Assembly: GCA_016938835.1 (NCBI GenBank)
Contig: JAFGTW010000008.1
Location: 1 to 51,017 of the forward strand
Length of the DNA: 51,017 nt
Reading direction: 5' to 3'
DNA from: Patescibacteria group bacterium
GTDB taxonomy: Bacteria > Patescibacteriota > Patescibacteriia > Patescibacteriales > UBA12465
Below are positions 20,106-29,691 of the stretch, piece by piece (the first letter of the stretch is position 1; each line of letters starts with the position of its first letter). The translations under genes and the position numbers were made by a program. The notes below the pieces were generated by a model. That model did not search any database, had not been told where the DNA came from, and worked only from the letters and a program-made list of their open reading frames with translations.

Positions 20106-20522
20106 ATGTTAAATTTTTTTTCAGCACGTAAAAACAAACTAATCATTAACGAAGAAACATCTGCTGTTAATGACTGGATAGAAAAAGAAGGCATCTCTGA
20201 GGGACAGCTGTCTATTGATGTCTATCACACTGATAAAAAGATTATCATTCAATCAACTATTGCCGGAGCGCAGCCAGAAGATTTAAAAATATCTCTTCAC
20301 CATGATCTTTTAACCATTCATGGTACAAGGAAACAACCACAAACAGTTAATGAAGACCAATATTTATACCGAGAATGCTACTGGGGACCATTTTCTCGCT
20401 CCATTATTCTTCCGGCCCAAGTTGACAACCGTAAAGTTGAAGCTATTATTGAAAACGGCGTTTTAACAATTACACTGACAAAAGTGGAAAGTGAAAACAT
20501 TACTGTTAATTTCAAATCCTAA
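20106..20522 (+). CDS. Hsp20/alpha-crystallin family small heat-shock protein
   Basis: ORF 138 aa; beta-sandwich IIIQSTIAGAQPEDLKISL, ENGVLTITL. Confidence 0.9.
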   Translation: MLNFFSARKNKLIINEETSAVNDWIEKEGISEGQLSIDVYHTDKKIIIQSTIAGAQPEDLKISLHHDLLTIHGTRKQPQTVNEDQYLYRECYWGPFSRSIILPAQVDNRKVEAIIENGVLTITLTKVESENITVNFKS

Positions 20523-20523
20523 T

Positions 20524-20715
20524 ATGAATTACGAACTTACAGTAATCGATTTCAAGGACGATGAAGTAATTCTTCAAGATAAAGAGAACAGATTAATTTA
20601 TTGGCCTAAAGATAAACTACTACAAATACCAGAGATTGGACAAACTTTAATTTTTTCCATTGGCGACAATAACAAGGCAGAGTTACTTAATGAACTCCTA
20701 GGTATGGAAAATTAA
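20524..20715 (+). CDS. Small conserved-type hypothetical protein
   Basis: MNYELTVIDFKDDEVILQDKENRLIYWPKDKLL...; ATG 20524 preferred over the annotated upstream start, which overlaps hsp20. Confidence 0.65.
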   Translation: MNYELTVIDFKDDEVILQDKENRLIYWPKDKLLQIPEIGQTLIFSIGDNNKAELLNELLGMEN

Positions 20716-20725
20716 CGCTTATCAT

Positions 20726-22558
20726 ATGAAAAAACCTAAACTAATTATAATTACCACGATTGCTTTAGTTGTGGTTTTTTTATTTATTGTCTTAATTTTA
20801 AACGAACAAAATAAAACATCTACCAATATTCTACAAGACAATCTATACTATGGCTCTTTAGATATTAGCTCTATAGATTTAAGTACGGCTGAAGCAAAAA
20901 TAAGAAAGGCCACAAATGAACGCGAAAATCTTGGCTTAATAATTAATTATGGTACAGAAAATCTAAACATTCCTGCAACTGCATCTTCTTTTGACTCTGA
21001 TTTATCTTATTTTAATTTCAGATATAATTTAGAAAACATTAAATCAACTTTAGCTAACTACAAACAAAAAAATTCCCTAAATCGTTGGTGGCGGAAATAC
21101 ATTAGTAGACAAATTACAGTCATTCAACCTGAACTAGAGATAAATGAAGAACATCTAAAAACATTAGTCAAAGATTCATTCACAGATATTACTATTCAAG
21201 CCATTGACGCTGCTTTTATTTTTAGGGATGATACTATAACTATTAGTGAAGAGCGACCAGGTAAAACTGTTGATTGGCTATATTTTTTTGACTCAATTAA
21301 TCAAAATTTAAGTGATATAAATACTGACGCCATTAATGTTCGCACTAAAACAGCCTATCCAGAAATTTATCAGCAAGATCTTAACGGAGAAGAAGAAACT
21401 GCCCGTCAATTAACTAATAAAAATTTATCTTTAAAATATGAAGATAGAATTTGGAATGTAAATCGCGAAACGATTGCTTCCTGGCTTAGCGTTAATAAAA
21501 ATGGCGATAAAATTGAATTAAATTTTAATCCTGATCGTATTGCTAAATATTTAGAAGAAATAATATCACCCGATGTGAATGTCCCCCCTCAGGAACCACG
21601 TTTTGAAGTCAAGGATAATAAAGTTTCCAGTTGGCAGCTTGGTAAAGATGGATATGAACTAAACCTCAATCAAAGTGCCCAATTAATAATCAATGGTTAC
21701 ACTAAAAATGCTACAAATAATGAAGTTGAGTTGGCTATTAATATTATTAAACCGACAGAAGCTAATGCTCTTGAAATTAAAGAAATTATTGGAACTGGGT
21801 CATCTAACTTTGCCGGCTCACCTAGCAACCGTCGTCATAATATAGCTACTGGTGCCGCCGCTGTACATGGACTCATTATTAAGCCTGGTGAAGAATTTTC
21901 TTTAGTTGAAAACCTAGGTGAAATTGATGAAAATAGCGGATATTTACCAGAGCTAGTTATAAAAGATAATAAAACTATACCTGAATACGGTGGTGGCCTT
22001 TGTCAAGTTGCCACTACTATTTTTCGAGCCGCTCTAGCTACTGGTCTACCAATAACAGCTAGAAGCAATCATTCTTATCGGGTGTCATATTATGAACCAG
22101 CCGGCACAGATGCCTCTGTTTATGACCCCTGGCCAGACATTCGTTTTGTTAATGATTCCCCAACAAATATTTTAATCCAATCGCGAATAGAGGGTAATGA
22201 AATATTTTTTGATTTCTGGGGAGAGGAAGATGGTCGCGTCGCCACTACTACTGATCCTGTTATTTATAATATTACCCCGCCACAGCCAACAAAAATAATT
22301 GAGACCGATGAGCTGGCACCAGGAGAGAAAAAATGCACTGAAAAAGCTCATAACGGTGCTGATGCTTATTTCGACTACACCGTTACTTATCCAGAGGGAG
22401 CAACGAGCTCACCATTAGAAAAAATTAAACGCTTCTCATCTCACTACGTTCCTTGGCAAGAAGTTTGTCTAGTCGGTAGAGAGGCCACTTCAACTCCAGA
22501 TATAATTAGTAGTAGCACTACCCCAATTCTAGATATTATTCCCGCACTTCAACCATAA
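20726..22558 (+). CDS. VanW-family protein with peptidoglycan-binding repeats
   Basis: ORF 610 aa; N-terminal TM; GSGSSNFAGSPSNRRHNIATGAAAVHGLIIKPGEEFSLVENLG, GGGLCQVATTIFRAAL. Confidence 0.9.
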   Translation: MKKPKLIIITTIALVVVFLFIVLILNEQNKTSTNILQDNLYYGSLDISSIDLSTAEAKIRKATNERENLGLIINYGTENLNIPATASSFDSDLSYFNFRYNLENIKSTLANYKQKNSLNRWWRKYISRQITVIQPELEINEEHLKTLVKDSFTDITIQAIDAAFIFRDDTITISEERPGKTVDWLYFFDSINQNLSDINTDAINVRTKTAYPEIYQQDLNGEEETARQLTNKNLSLKYEDRIWNVNRETIASWLSVNKNGDKIELNFNPDRIAKYLEEIISPDVNVPPQEPRFEVKDNKVSSWQLGKDGYELNLNQSAQLIINGYTKNATNNEVELAINIIKPTEANALEIKEIIGTGSSNFAGSPSNRRHNIATGAAAVHGLIIKPGEEFSLVENLGEIDENSGYLPELVIKDNKTIPEYGGGLCQVATTIFRAALATGLPITARSNHSYRVSYYEPAGTDASVYDPWPDIRFVNDSPTNILIQSRIEGNEIFFDFWGEEDGRVATTTDPVIYNITPPQPTKIIETDELAPGEKKCTEKAHNGADAYFDYTVTYPEGATSSPLEKIKRFSSHYVPWQEVCLVGREATSTPDIISSSTTPILDIIPALQP

Positions 22559-22582
22559 AAAAATAATAAAAAATACAAATAA

Positions 22583-22610
22583 AAAACCTCTTTTTATAAA
22601 AGAGGTTTTT
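22583..22610 (+). terminator. Terminator of vanW-like gene
   Basis: AAAAAACCTCTtttataAAAGAGGTTTTTT. Confidence 0.85.
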
Positions 22611-22787
22611 AAAATAAAAAGACCATCTCAAACGGGTAGGCAAGAAAATATCTTCTAGGAGCTACCGAGCCAACCATTAATGCCTCTTTATAAAGCAACA
22701 ATGGTAGGCCCAAAAACCCTAGGAAGAAAATCCCCATGCTTGTCGTGCCTGACCCGTTTCAAATGGCCTTTTATTTTTTTAAGCAAC
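22610..22787 (-). ncRNA. Rod-like ~175-nt structured RNA (possible 6S-like RNA)
   Basis: Perfect upstream promoter. Nested stems AAAAG/CTTTT, CCAT/ATGG, AAACGGGT/ACCCGTTT, AGGCA/TGCCT, CCTAG/CTAGG-type, ACCATT/AATGGT with internal bubbles; U-run end GGTCTTTTTATTTT. Confidence 0.6.
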
Positions 22788-22792
22788 TATTT

Positions 22793-22821
22793 AATATATC
22801 ACACATAAAATGCTTTGTCAA
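22793..22821 (-). promoter_or_regulatory. Consensus sigma70 promoter for 22610-22787 RNA
   Basis: Minus strand TTGACA (22821-22816), 17-nt spacer, TATATT (22798-22793). Confidence 0.75.
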
Positions 22822-22854
22822 TAGTGTTGTCCACAACTTAACCAACAAACAAAC

Positions 22855-23685
22855 CTAAGGGCCTTTATTAAGATATATTTTCTTATTATTAGCATAAATT
22901 ATAAGTGAGCCTAGTTCGTCACTTCGCCATATTTTTAAAGCGAACATCCTCAACTGTGTTAAAGTGCTTTTTGCCGGATGATTATAAGAATTATTAGCTC
23001 CCACTGAAATAAATGCCAAATATGGAGAAACTGCCTTAATAAAAGAAGCTGAACTAGCTGAAGCAGATCCATGATGAGAAATTTTTAAAATCTGAGCTTG
23101 CCAATTAAAATTATTGCGTAATAAAGATTCTTCTCTTTTCTTGTTAGCATCACCGGCGGCCACGAGACTTAGACCATCACATTGAAAATGCAGAGCAATA
23201 GATAAATCATTTTTATCCTTACTGTTAATAAAGTCTTGATCTGGAGGAAAAAGGCAAAGCATACAATCTTGACCTAAGTTATAACAACGATTTGTGCTTA
23301 ACTGCTCACTAATAACATTATTATTTTCAGCTGCCTTAAGCAATGCAACTGAACTCTGACTGCTTAAACCAGTTGGCATAATTAACTTATCTACTTGATA
23401 GCGTTCTAATATTTCCGGCAAAGCGGTAAGATGATCTTCATGATCATGACTAAGAATAATCATATTAATATGATTGACGCCAAATCCAAGCCAATGGCCA
23501 AGTCCATTTAAACTATCCCAATTTGGTCCACCATCAACCACAATTATTTTTCCAGTCGTAGTTTTTAAAGCAAAAGAATCACCCTGGCCAACGTCAAAAA
23601 AAATAATTTCAGCTCTAGACATTGGTTGAAAAATATAATAAGAAAAGAAACTAACAATAAAAATTAAAAAGATTAGGTAACGCAT
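22855..23685 (-). CDS. ComEC-C-like metallo-beta-lactamase-fold protein, N-terminal TM
   Basis: FFDVGQGDSFAL, SHDHEDHLTALPEIL, KISHHGSASASS. The 310-aa ORF start overlaps an upstream terminator, so MRYLIFLIF (23685) is preferred. Confidence 0.85.
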   Translation of the reverse strand: MRYLIFLIFIVSFFSYYIFQPMSRAEIIFFDVGQGDSFALKTTTGKIIVVDGGPNWDSLNGLGHWLGFGVNHINMIILSHDHEDHLTALPEILERYQVDKLIMPTGLSSQSSVALLKAAENNNVISEQLSTNRCYNLGQDCMLCLFPPDQDFINSKDKNDLSIALHFQCDGLSLVAAGDANKKREESLLRNNFNWQAQILKISHHGSASASSASFIKAVSPYLAFISVGANNSYNHPAKSTLTQLRMFALKIWRSDELGSLIIYANNKKIYLNKGP

Positions 23686-23816
23686 CTTATAATTATAACG
23701 AGTAGCAGATAAACAAAAGATAATCACAAAATAATCTTTTTCTATACAAAAACCACCCAAAAAGGGCGGTCTTTGTATAATTTTCAAAATTAATAAAATT
23801 TCAAAATTTCAAAATT

Positions 23817-23975
23817 TTATTTCTTTTTCTTTGCAACCTTCTTCACAGCTTTCTTAACAACTTTTTTAGGAGCTGCCTTCTTAACTGCTTTCTTTGCAAC
23901 CTTCTTCACAGCTTTCTTAACAACTTTTTTAGGAGCTGCCTTCTTAACTGCTTTTTTTACTTTTTTAGTAGCCAT
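23817..23975 (-). CDS. Histone H1-like Lys/Ala/Val-rich protein, 52 aa
   Basis: Not in supplied ORF list (below length cutoff): MATKKVKKAVKKAAPKKVVKKAVKKVAKKAVKKAAPKKVVKKAVKKVAKKKK. Perfect SD AGGAGG and TTGCTA-17-TATAAT promoter. Confidence 0.85.
   Translation of the reverse strand: MATKKVKKAVKKAAPKKVVKKAVKKVAKKAVKKAAPKKVVKKAVKKVAKKKK
23825..23955. repeat. Perfect 63-bp direct tandem repeat (about 2 copies) inside H1-like gene
   Basis: TCTTTGCAACCTTCTTCACAGCTTTCTTAACAACTTTTTTAGGAGCTGCCTTCTTAACTGCTT repeated head to tail. Confidence 0.9.
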
Positions 23976-24180
23976 ATATTTCACCTCCTTTCTGGGAAAT
24001 TTCCCATTTATTTTTTCTAAATAAATTAAAATAATTTTTTTAGAAATAATTTTTATTAATTACTAATATTATACCTCGCGGTAAAATTTATAGCAATAGT
24101 TTTTAGTACAAAAAATAAAAAAAATAAAAAAGAGTTAAAACTCTTTTTTAAAAAAATTATTTATCTTCTAAAATTTTTCT

Positions 24181-25569
24181 TTATAGCCTTTCTTGAAAAT
24201 ATTTTTTTACTTCATCTGCTTTAATTTGTACTTGTTCCATTGTGTCGCGATCGCGCACTGTCACTAATCCTTTTTCTAAAGTATCAAAATCAATTGTTAA
24301 ACAATAAGGCGTACCAATTTCGTCCTGACGGCGATAACGCTTGCCAATATTACCATTATCATCAAACTCACAACGCCAATCTTGCTTCAAGTCATCAAAA
24401 AATTCTTTGGCCTTAGTTACTAACTCCGGCTTATTTTTTAATAATGGAAAGACGGCGATCTTAATTGGTGCTAATTTTACTGGTAAGGCTAAGACTGTTC
24501 TAACATCATCAGCAATTTTTTCTTCACGATAGCTTTCGGTTAAAACTGCCAAGAAAGTTCTGCCCACCCCAGCTGAAGTTTCAACAATATGAGGAATATA
24601 TTTTTCATTATTAGCTTGATCAAGATAATTTAAATCAATTCCCGATGCCTTAGCGTGCACTGACAAGTCATAATCTCCACGTGCATGAACGCCTTCAAGT
24701 TCTTTAAAGCCGAAAGGAAATTTATATTCAATGTCGTAAGCTTCTTTAGCATAAAAAACTAAATTCTCATGCTTATGCCACTGTAAATTCTCTTCCTTAA
24801 TTCCTAAACTTAAATAAAATTGCCAACGAATATCTCGCCACTGCTCAAAATACTTCATATCATCACCTGGCTTCACAAAATATTGCATTTCCATCTGTTC
24901 AAATTCACGAGTACGAAAAATAAACTGACGAGCAGTAATTTCATTACGAAAAGCTTTGCCAATTTGAGCAATGCCAAAAGGAATCTTAACTCGAGTAGAA
25001 TCTAAAACATTTTTATAATTTGAATAAATACCTTGACAAGTCTCTCCACGTAAATAAGTGGGTTCTTTAGTCCAGTCACCAGTAAAGTTTCCTAAATTTG
25101 ATTGCACTAAAAGATTAAAATTCTTAGCAGGGGTGAAATCATTAGCGCCACAAGTTGGACACTTAATTTTTTCTTTATTTTTTTCAAAAATTTCATTAAT
25201 TTCTTCTTCGCTCATTTTTTCATCAGCAAAAACACCCGCTTCCTCTAACAAACTGTCTAAACGTAACCGACTATGACATTTACGACATTCAGTTAATGGA
25301 TCAGAAAAACCTTTAACATGACCGGAAGCTTGCCAAATTTTAGGACTCATAAAAATGGCGGAATCCAAACCAACAACATCATCACGCAACTGCGTCATTG
25401 CCTTCCACCATTCTTTTTTAATATTGTTAGCCAGCTCAACTCCATAAGGGCCAAAGTCATACACAGCCGTAAAGCCATCATAAATTTCCGAAGAAGGAAA
25501 AACAAAGCCACGACGCTTACAAAGCGATACGATCTTTTCTAAAACATTATTCTGTTCTTTTTTATTCAT
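24181..25569 (-). CDS. glyS: Glycyl-tRNA synthetase (alpha2 type)
   Basis: ORF 462 aa; RGFVFPSSEIYDGFTAVYDFGPYG, TARQFIFRTREFEQMEMQYF. Confidence 0.95.
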   Translation of the reverse strand: MNKKEQNNVLEKIVSLCKRRGFVFPSSEIYDGFTAVYDFGPYGVELANNIKKEWWKAMTQLRDDVVGLDSAIFMSPKIWQASGHVKGFSDPLTECRKCHSRLRLDSLLEEAGVFADEKMSEEEINEIFEKNKEKIKCPTCGANDFTPAKNFNLLVQSNLGNFTGDWTKEPTYLRGETCQGIYSNYKNVLDSTRVKIPFGIAQIGKAFRNEITARQFIFRTREFEQMEMQYFVKPGDDMKYFEQWRDIRWQFYLSLGIKEENLQWHKHENLVFYAKEAYDIEYKFPFGFKELEGVHARGDYDLSVHAKASGIDLNYLDQANNEKYIPHIVETSAGVGRTFLAVLTESYREEKIADDVRTVLALPVKLAPIKIAVFPLLKNKPELVTKAKEFFDDLKQDWRCEFDDNGNIGKRYRRQDEIGTPYCLTIDFDTLEKGLVTVRDRDTMEQVQIKADEVKKYFQERL

Positions 25570-25587
25570 AAAATTATTAATATCAAA

Positions 25588-27294
25588 TTACATTTCTTCC
25601 AAATAATTTATACCCAACAATGAAAAGCCATTCTTAAAAACCTGCTGAATAGCTTGAAGTAAGGCTAGTCTAGCTAAAACAAGGTTTGCTTCTGCTTTTA
25701 AAACTGGAACTTCATGATAGTAGTCATTGAACTGCTGCGCCAATTCAAATAAATAACGAGAAATGACAGCTGGATCCTTTTGTTCGCCAGCCTTTAAAAC
25801 GCTATCTGCAAATCTTTCTAGAAAAACGGCCAGGCTTTTTTCTTTAACATGACTTAATAAAGATAAATCAGCCTTTTTAACATTACTTGCTCCTTTACGC
25901 AAAATACTAGCTAAGCGAGCGCCGCTATATTGCAAATAAGCAGCTGTGTAGCCCTCAAAACGCAAGGCCTCATCAATATCAAAGGTAATTACCTTGTCAG
26001 CGCTAACTTTTAACATCTCAAATTTTAAAGCGGCTATTGCTAGAGAATTAGCGGTCTCTTTAATTTGAATCTCTGTCCAATCTTCATGGCGGCTAGCAAC
26101 TTCTTTTTCTGCTCGAGCATAAGCTTCCTCCCAAACTTGATTATAAGTAATAACATTACCACTACGAGAAGACATCATACCGCTTTTTAAAGCCACAAAA
26201 TCATAGCCAAGATGAGATATACGTGTTTTTTCACCAGCTAATTCAAATATTTTAGCTAACTGCTTAAAATATAATCCCTGACGAATATCAACAACATAAA
26301 TAGATTCTTCAATTTTATAATCATTAAATTTTTTTTTCGCTAAAGCTAAATCAGCCACAGGATAAAGAGCGGTGCCATCAGACCTAACAATTGGCAATAC
26401 GCCTAAATCATATTTTTCTAAATCAGCAATAATAGCTCCTTGGCTTTTTTTGAATATTCCTTTGTTTAAAAATTCTTGAACCAATCTTAAACCGTCATCA
26501 ATAACTTCGCTTTCATAAAAAATATGTTCAAATTGAATATTAAAATGTTTATATATTGCATCGAAATACGCAATACTCCAAGCACGAGTATCTTCCCATA
26601 ATTTATAATTTACCCCATTCCGACTCTCTATTTCTTTCATAATAGCCACAATTTCATCTTTTTTCTCGGGTGATTCAGTTAATTCCCTATTGGCATCAGC
26701 ATAACACTGTCCCAATAAATATCCCTTATCTTGAACGCTCTTGCTTAGCTCTTGATAGTGAAATTTATTTTGACCTTTTTGAAAAGCCCACAAAGTTTTA
26801 GCTACATGAATACCAAAATCATTAATATAAGAAACGGGAATAGCATGATAATTACAAAAATTTAATATTTTAGTAACAGAGTCGCCATAAAAAAGATTAC
26901 GTAAGTGGCCAATATGATATTCCTTATGCGTGTTAGCATTAGAGTATTCTACCATTACGCCGTTATTAGAACCGTTATCTTGTTGACCAAAATTATTACC
27001 ATTAACCTGAATATCGTTAATAACTCCGGCTAACAACGACTCTGTTTGCAAATAGAAATTTAAATAAGGACCAACAGCTCTTACCTCAATAATATACTGT
27101 TTCAGATTAATATCATTATTTAATTTTTGAGATAACTCTTGAGCTAAATTAACTGGATTTAACCCACGACTCTTAGCCAAAGCAAATAAAGGCAAGCTTA
27201 GCTCTCCCATCTCTATTTGAGGCGGATATACAAAATCTAAAGCGGCCACTCCTAATATTTCACCTAATTTATTTTTTATTTCCTCTAAATACAT
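25588..27294 (-). CDS. argS: Arginyl-tRNA synthetase
   Basis: ORF 568 aa; VEYSNANTHKEYHIGHLRN, DALR anticodon-binding C-terminus. Confidence 0.96.
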   Translation of the reverse strand: MYLEEIKNKLGEILGVAALDFVYPPQIEMGELSLPLFALAKSRGLNPVNLAQELSQKLNNDINLKQYIIEVRAVGPYLNFYLQTESLLAGVINDIQVNGNNFGQQDNGSNNGVMVEYSNANTHKEYHIGHLRNLFYGDSVTKILNFCNYHAIPVSYINDFGIHVAKTLWAFQKGQNKFHYQELSKSVQDKGYLLGQCYADANRELTESPEKKDEIVAIMKEIESRNGVNYKLWEDTRAWSIAYFDAIYKHFNIQFEHIFYESEVIDDGLRLVQEFLNKGIFKKSQGAIIADLEKYDLGVLPIVRSDGTALYPVADLALAKKKFNDYKIEESIYVVDIRQGLYFKQLAKIFELAGEKTRISHLGYDFVALKSGMMSSRSGNVITYNQVWEEAYARAEKEVASRHEDWTEIQIKETANSLAIAALKFEMLKVSADKVITFDIDEALRFEGYTAAYLQYSGARLASILRKGASNVKKADLSLLSHVKEKSLAVFLERFADSVLKAGEQKDPAVISRYLFELAQQFNDYYHEVPVLKAEANLVLARLALLQAIQQVFKNGFSLLGINYLEEM

Positions 27295-27296
27295 AC

Positions 27297-28526
27297 TTAT
27301 TTAACTAGAAGCTTTACAAACTGACGCTTACCTCTTTGAATAATTAAATTTGATACAACTTTAATTTCTGCTTGGGTGTCTTTAATAGTAGTCAATCCAT
27401 TAATTGGACCTACTTTTACACCACCCTGTTCAATTACTCGCTTAGCTTCGCCTCGGCTAGAGCTTAAGCCGAGTAACGAAACTAAATCAATTAATTTATA
27501 TTCACCTGGTTCAACCTCTTTTACCTCAACATCTTCAGGTACCTCTTTATTTTGTATGGTTTTAATAAAATTATCTTGTGCGGCATTAGCGTTTTTCTCT
27601 CCATGATTAATGGCCGTAATCTCCCAAGCCAAACGCATTTTAGCGTCACGAGGACTTAATTCTCCATTGGCTATATTACTATTAATGCTTTTAACTTCAT
27701 CCCAAGGTAAATTAGTGCATAATTCAAAAGCGGATGTTAAAACTCCGTCTGCCCAAGACATAACCTTGCCATACATATCATTAGCATTTTCATCAAGCAT
27801 AACAATGTTACCCTCGCTCTTTCCCATTTTTTTACCATCATTGTCAGTTAACAATTTCATGGTCAAAACATTTTTATCCTTGCCTTTGGTGGCCTTTAAT
27901 AAATCACGCCCACACATCATATTAAACATCTGATCATTTCCGCCAACCTCTACATCAACATCAAGTGCTACGCTATCATAGGCTTGAGCTAAAGGATATA
28001 AAAATTCATGTAAAAAAATTGGTTTTTCTTCAGATAAACGTTTCTGAAACATGTCCCTCTGAATCATTTGTTGAACGGTAAAATTGGCAGATAATTCAAT
28101 TAAGTCTTTAAAGCTTAGTTTATCGTGCCATTCGTTATTATAACGCAATTCAGCTGGATTATTGCCATCAAAATCTAAATAAGCTTTTGCTTGTTGATGA
28201 AAATTAGTAGCATTACTCATTACTTCTTCACGAGTCAATTGTTTGCGTGCAGCACTTTTGTCTGTAGGATCTCCAATCATGCCAGTAAAGCCACCAATTA
28301 AAAAAATCACTTTATGTCCCAATCTCTGAAACTGAGATAGCTTAGATAAGGCAATAGCATTACCTATATGCAAGGAAGATGCGCTGGGATCAAAGCCACA
28401 ATATATGCGCAAAACTTTACCAGCTAAAAGCTTTTTTTCTAGTTCATTTTTTACAGGATAGACTTTCTCTACACCTCTTTCTAAAATTTCTGTAATTAAT
28501 TTTTTGTCAGCATTTATTTTTGCCAT
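27297..28526 (-). CDS. tyrS: Tyrosyl-tRNA synthetase
   Basis: ORF 409 aa; YCGFDPSASSLHIGNAIAL, KKMGKS, C-terminal S4 domain. Confidence 0.96.
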   Translation of the reverse strand: MAKINADKKLITEILERGVEKVYPVKNELEKKLLAGKVLRIYCGFDPSASSLHIGNAIALSKLSQFQRLGHKVIFLIGGFTGMIGDPTDKSAARKQLTREEVMSNATNFHQQAKAYLDFDGNNPAELRYNNEWHDKLSFKDLIELSANFTVQQMIQRDMFQKRLSEEKPIFLHEFLYPLAQAYDSVALDVDVEVGGNDQMFNMMCGRDLLKATKGKDKNVLTMKLLTDNDGKKMGKSEGNIVMLDENANDMYGKVMSWADGVLTSAFELCTNLPWDEVKSINSNIANGELSPRDAKMRLAWEITAINHGEKNANAAQDNFIKTIQNKEVPEDVEVKEVEPGEYKLIDLVSLLGLSSSRGEAKRVIEQGGVKVGPINGLTTIKDTQAEIKVVSNLIIQRGKRQFVKLLVK

Positions 28527-28644
28527 AAATACTTGGTAATAATTTATTAAATATGATACAATAATAGCAAACCTAAGTTAATTTTTCAATCTAAAAAGAT
28601 TTAATTTTTATTATATTTATAATAGTTAATTTTAATATAACTTT

Positions 28645-29616
28645 ATGTTCTCTTATCGCATTTTTCTCAAACAAGCTTGGATTATTACCAAAAAATATAA
28701 ACATCTTTGGTTCTTTGGTATTTTTGCCTCATTAACTGCTATTGGTGGTGAATATCAGCTTATTACTCAAGGTTTCAATGCTCGTCCAGGCGGACACTTC
28801 GTTGATAACGGAATCCTCATTATTTATAACCTTTTTAACCCTACATTTTATAGCAGCTTAGGTCAACTAGCAACTACAAACATTTCCGCTTTCTGGTCTT
28901 TAATTAGCGTTATTGTCTTAGCTATATTATTGATACTAATCATGATTTATCTGGCTATTACTTCTCAAGCTGCCTTAGTTGAACAAAGTGCTCGTTTAAT
29001 GTTAAGCAAAAAAAAGAACGAAAAGTTAGGTATTAATGAGGGAATAATTTTTGGACGTCGCCATTTTTGGCCAGTTTTAGGTTTAAATCTTAGCAATAAC
29101 TTTATTATTAGCGCCTGTCTATTAATTGTAAGTTTACCCTTGATTTTCTTATTAATAACTGATTCTGTTGCTATTAATTTAACATATTCCGCCTTATTTA
29201 TTATATTTGTACCAATTGCTCTAGCTATTTCCCTGATTATGAAATACGCCATAGCCGCACAAGTTTTAGAAAACAATAGCTTTATTACTTCGATTGAAAA
29301 AGCTTGGAAAATATTTTATAAAAATTGGCTAGTTAGCTTAGAAATGGCTATTATTCAATTTTTAATTAGTTTTATCGTGGGCTTAGTAATCTTAATTATA
29401 ATTTCTTTATTTTTTATACCCTTATTACTGTTATCTTTTCAGCTATCCTTGCCATTACTCGCGTCCCTAAGCTTTATTTTAATTATTGCAAGCATGATTA
29501 TAGTCGCTTCGATCTTAAACACTTTCCAAATTTCTACCTGGACTAGTTTATATTTGCACCTCCAACAAAAAAGAGGTATTAGTAAAATAGAACGTTTTTT
29601 CAGGAATAACCGATAA
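28645..29616 (+). CDS. Multi-pass membrane protein of unknown function
   Basis: ORF 323 aa with about 6 hydrophobic segments. Confidence 0.75.
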   Translation: MFSYRIFLKQAWIITKKYKHLWFFGIFASLTAIGGEYQLITQGFNARPGGHFVDNGILIIYNLFNPTFYSSLGQLATTNISAFWSLISVIVLAILLILIMIYLAITSQAALVEQSARLMLSKKKNEKLGINEGIIFGRRHFWPVLGLNLSNNFIISACLLIVSLPLIFLLITDSVAINLTYSALFIIFVPIALAISLIMKYAIAAQVLENNSFITSIEKAWKIFYKNWLVSLEMAIIQFLISFIVGLVILIIISLFFIPLLLLSFQLSLPLLASLSFILIIASMIIVASILNTFQISTWTSLYLHLQQKRGISKIERFFRNNR

Positions 29617-29691
29617 TTTTAAGCTTTTTAAAAGCCGCGGCCAGGGCTGCTAATTTGCGGCAGATTAGCTGCGGCTATTAAATATTTAACT

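Noticed and set aside
23760-23787. N-terminal extension of the 310-aa MBL ORF (MKIIQRPPFLGGFC...)
   Set aside because: Overlaps an intrinsic terminator hairpin (CCACCCaaaaaGGGCGG); internal Met at 23685 begins a typical TM segment
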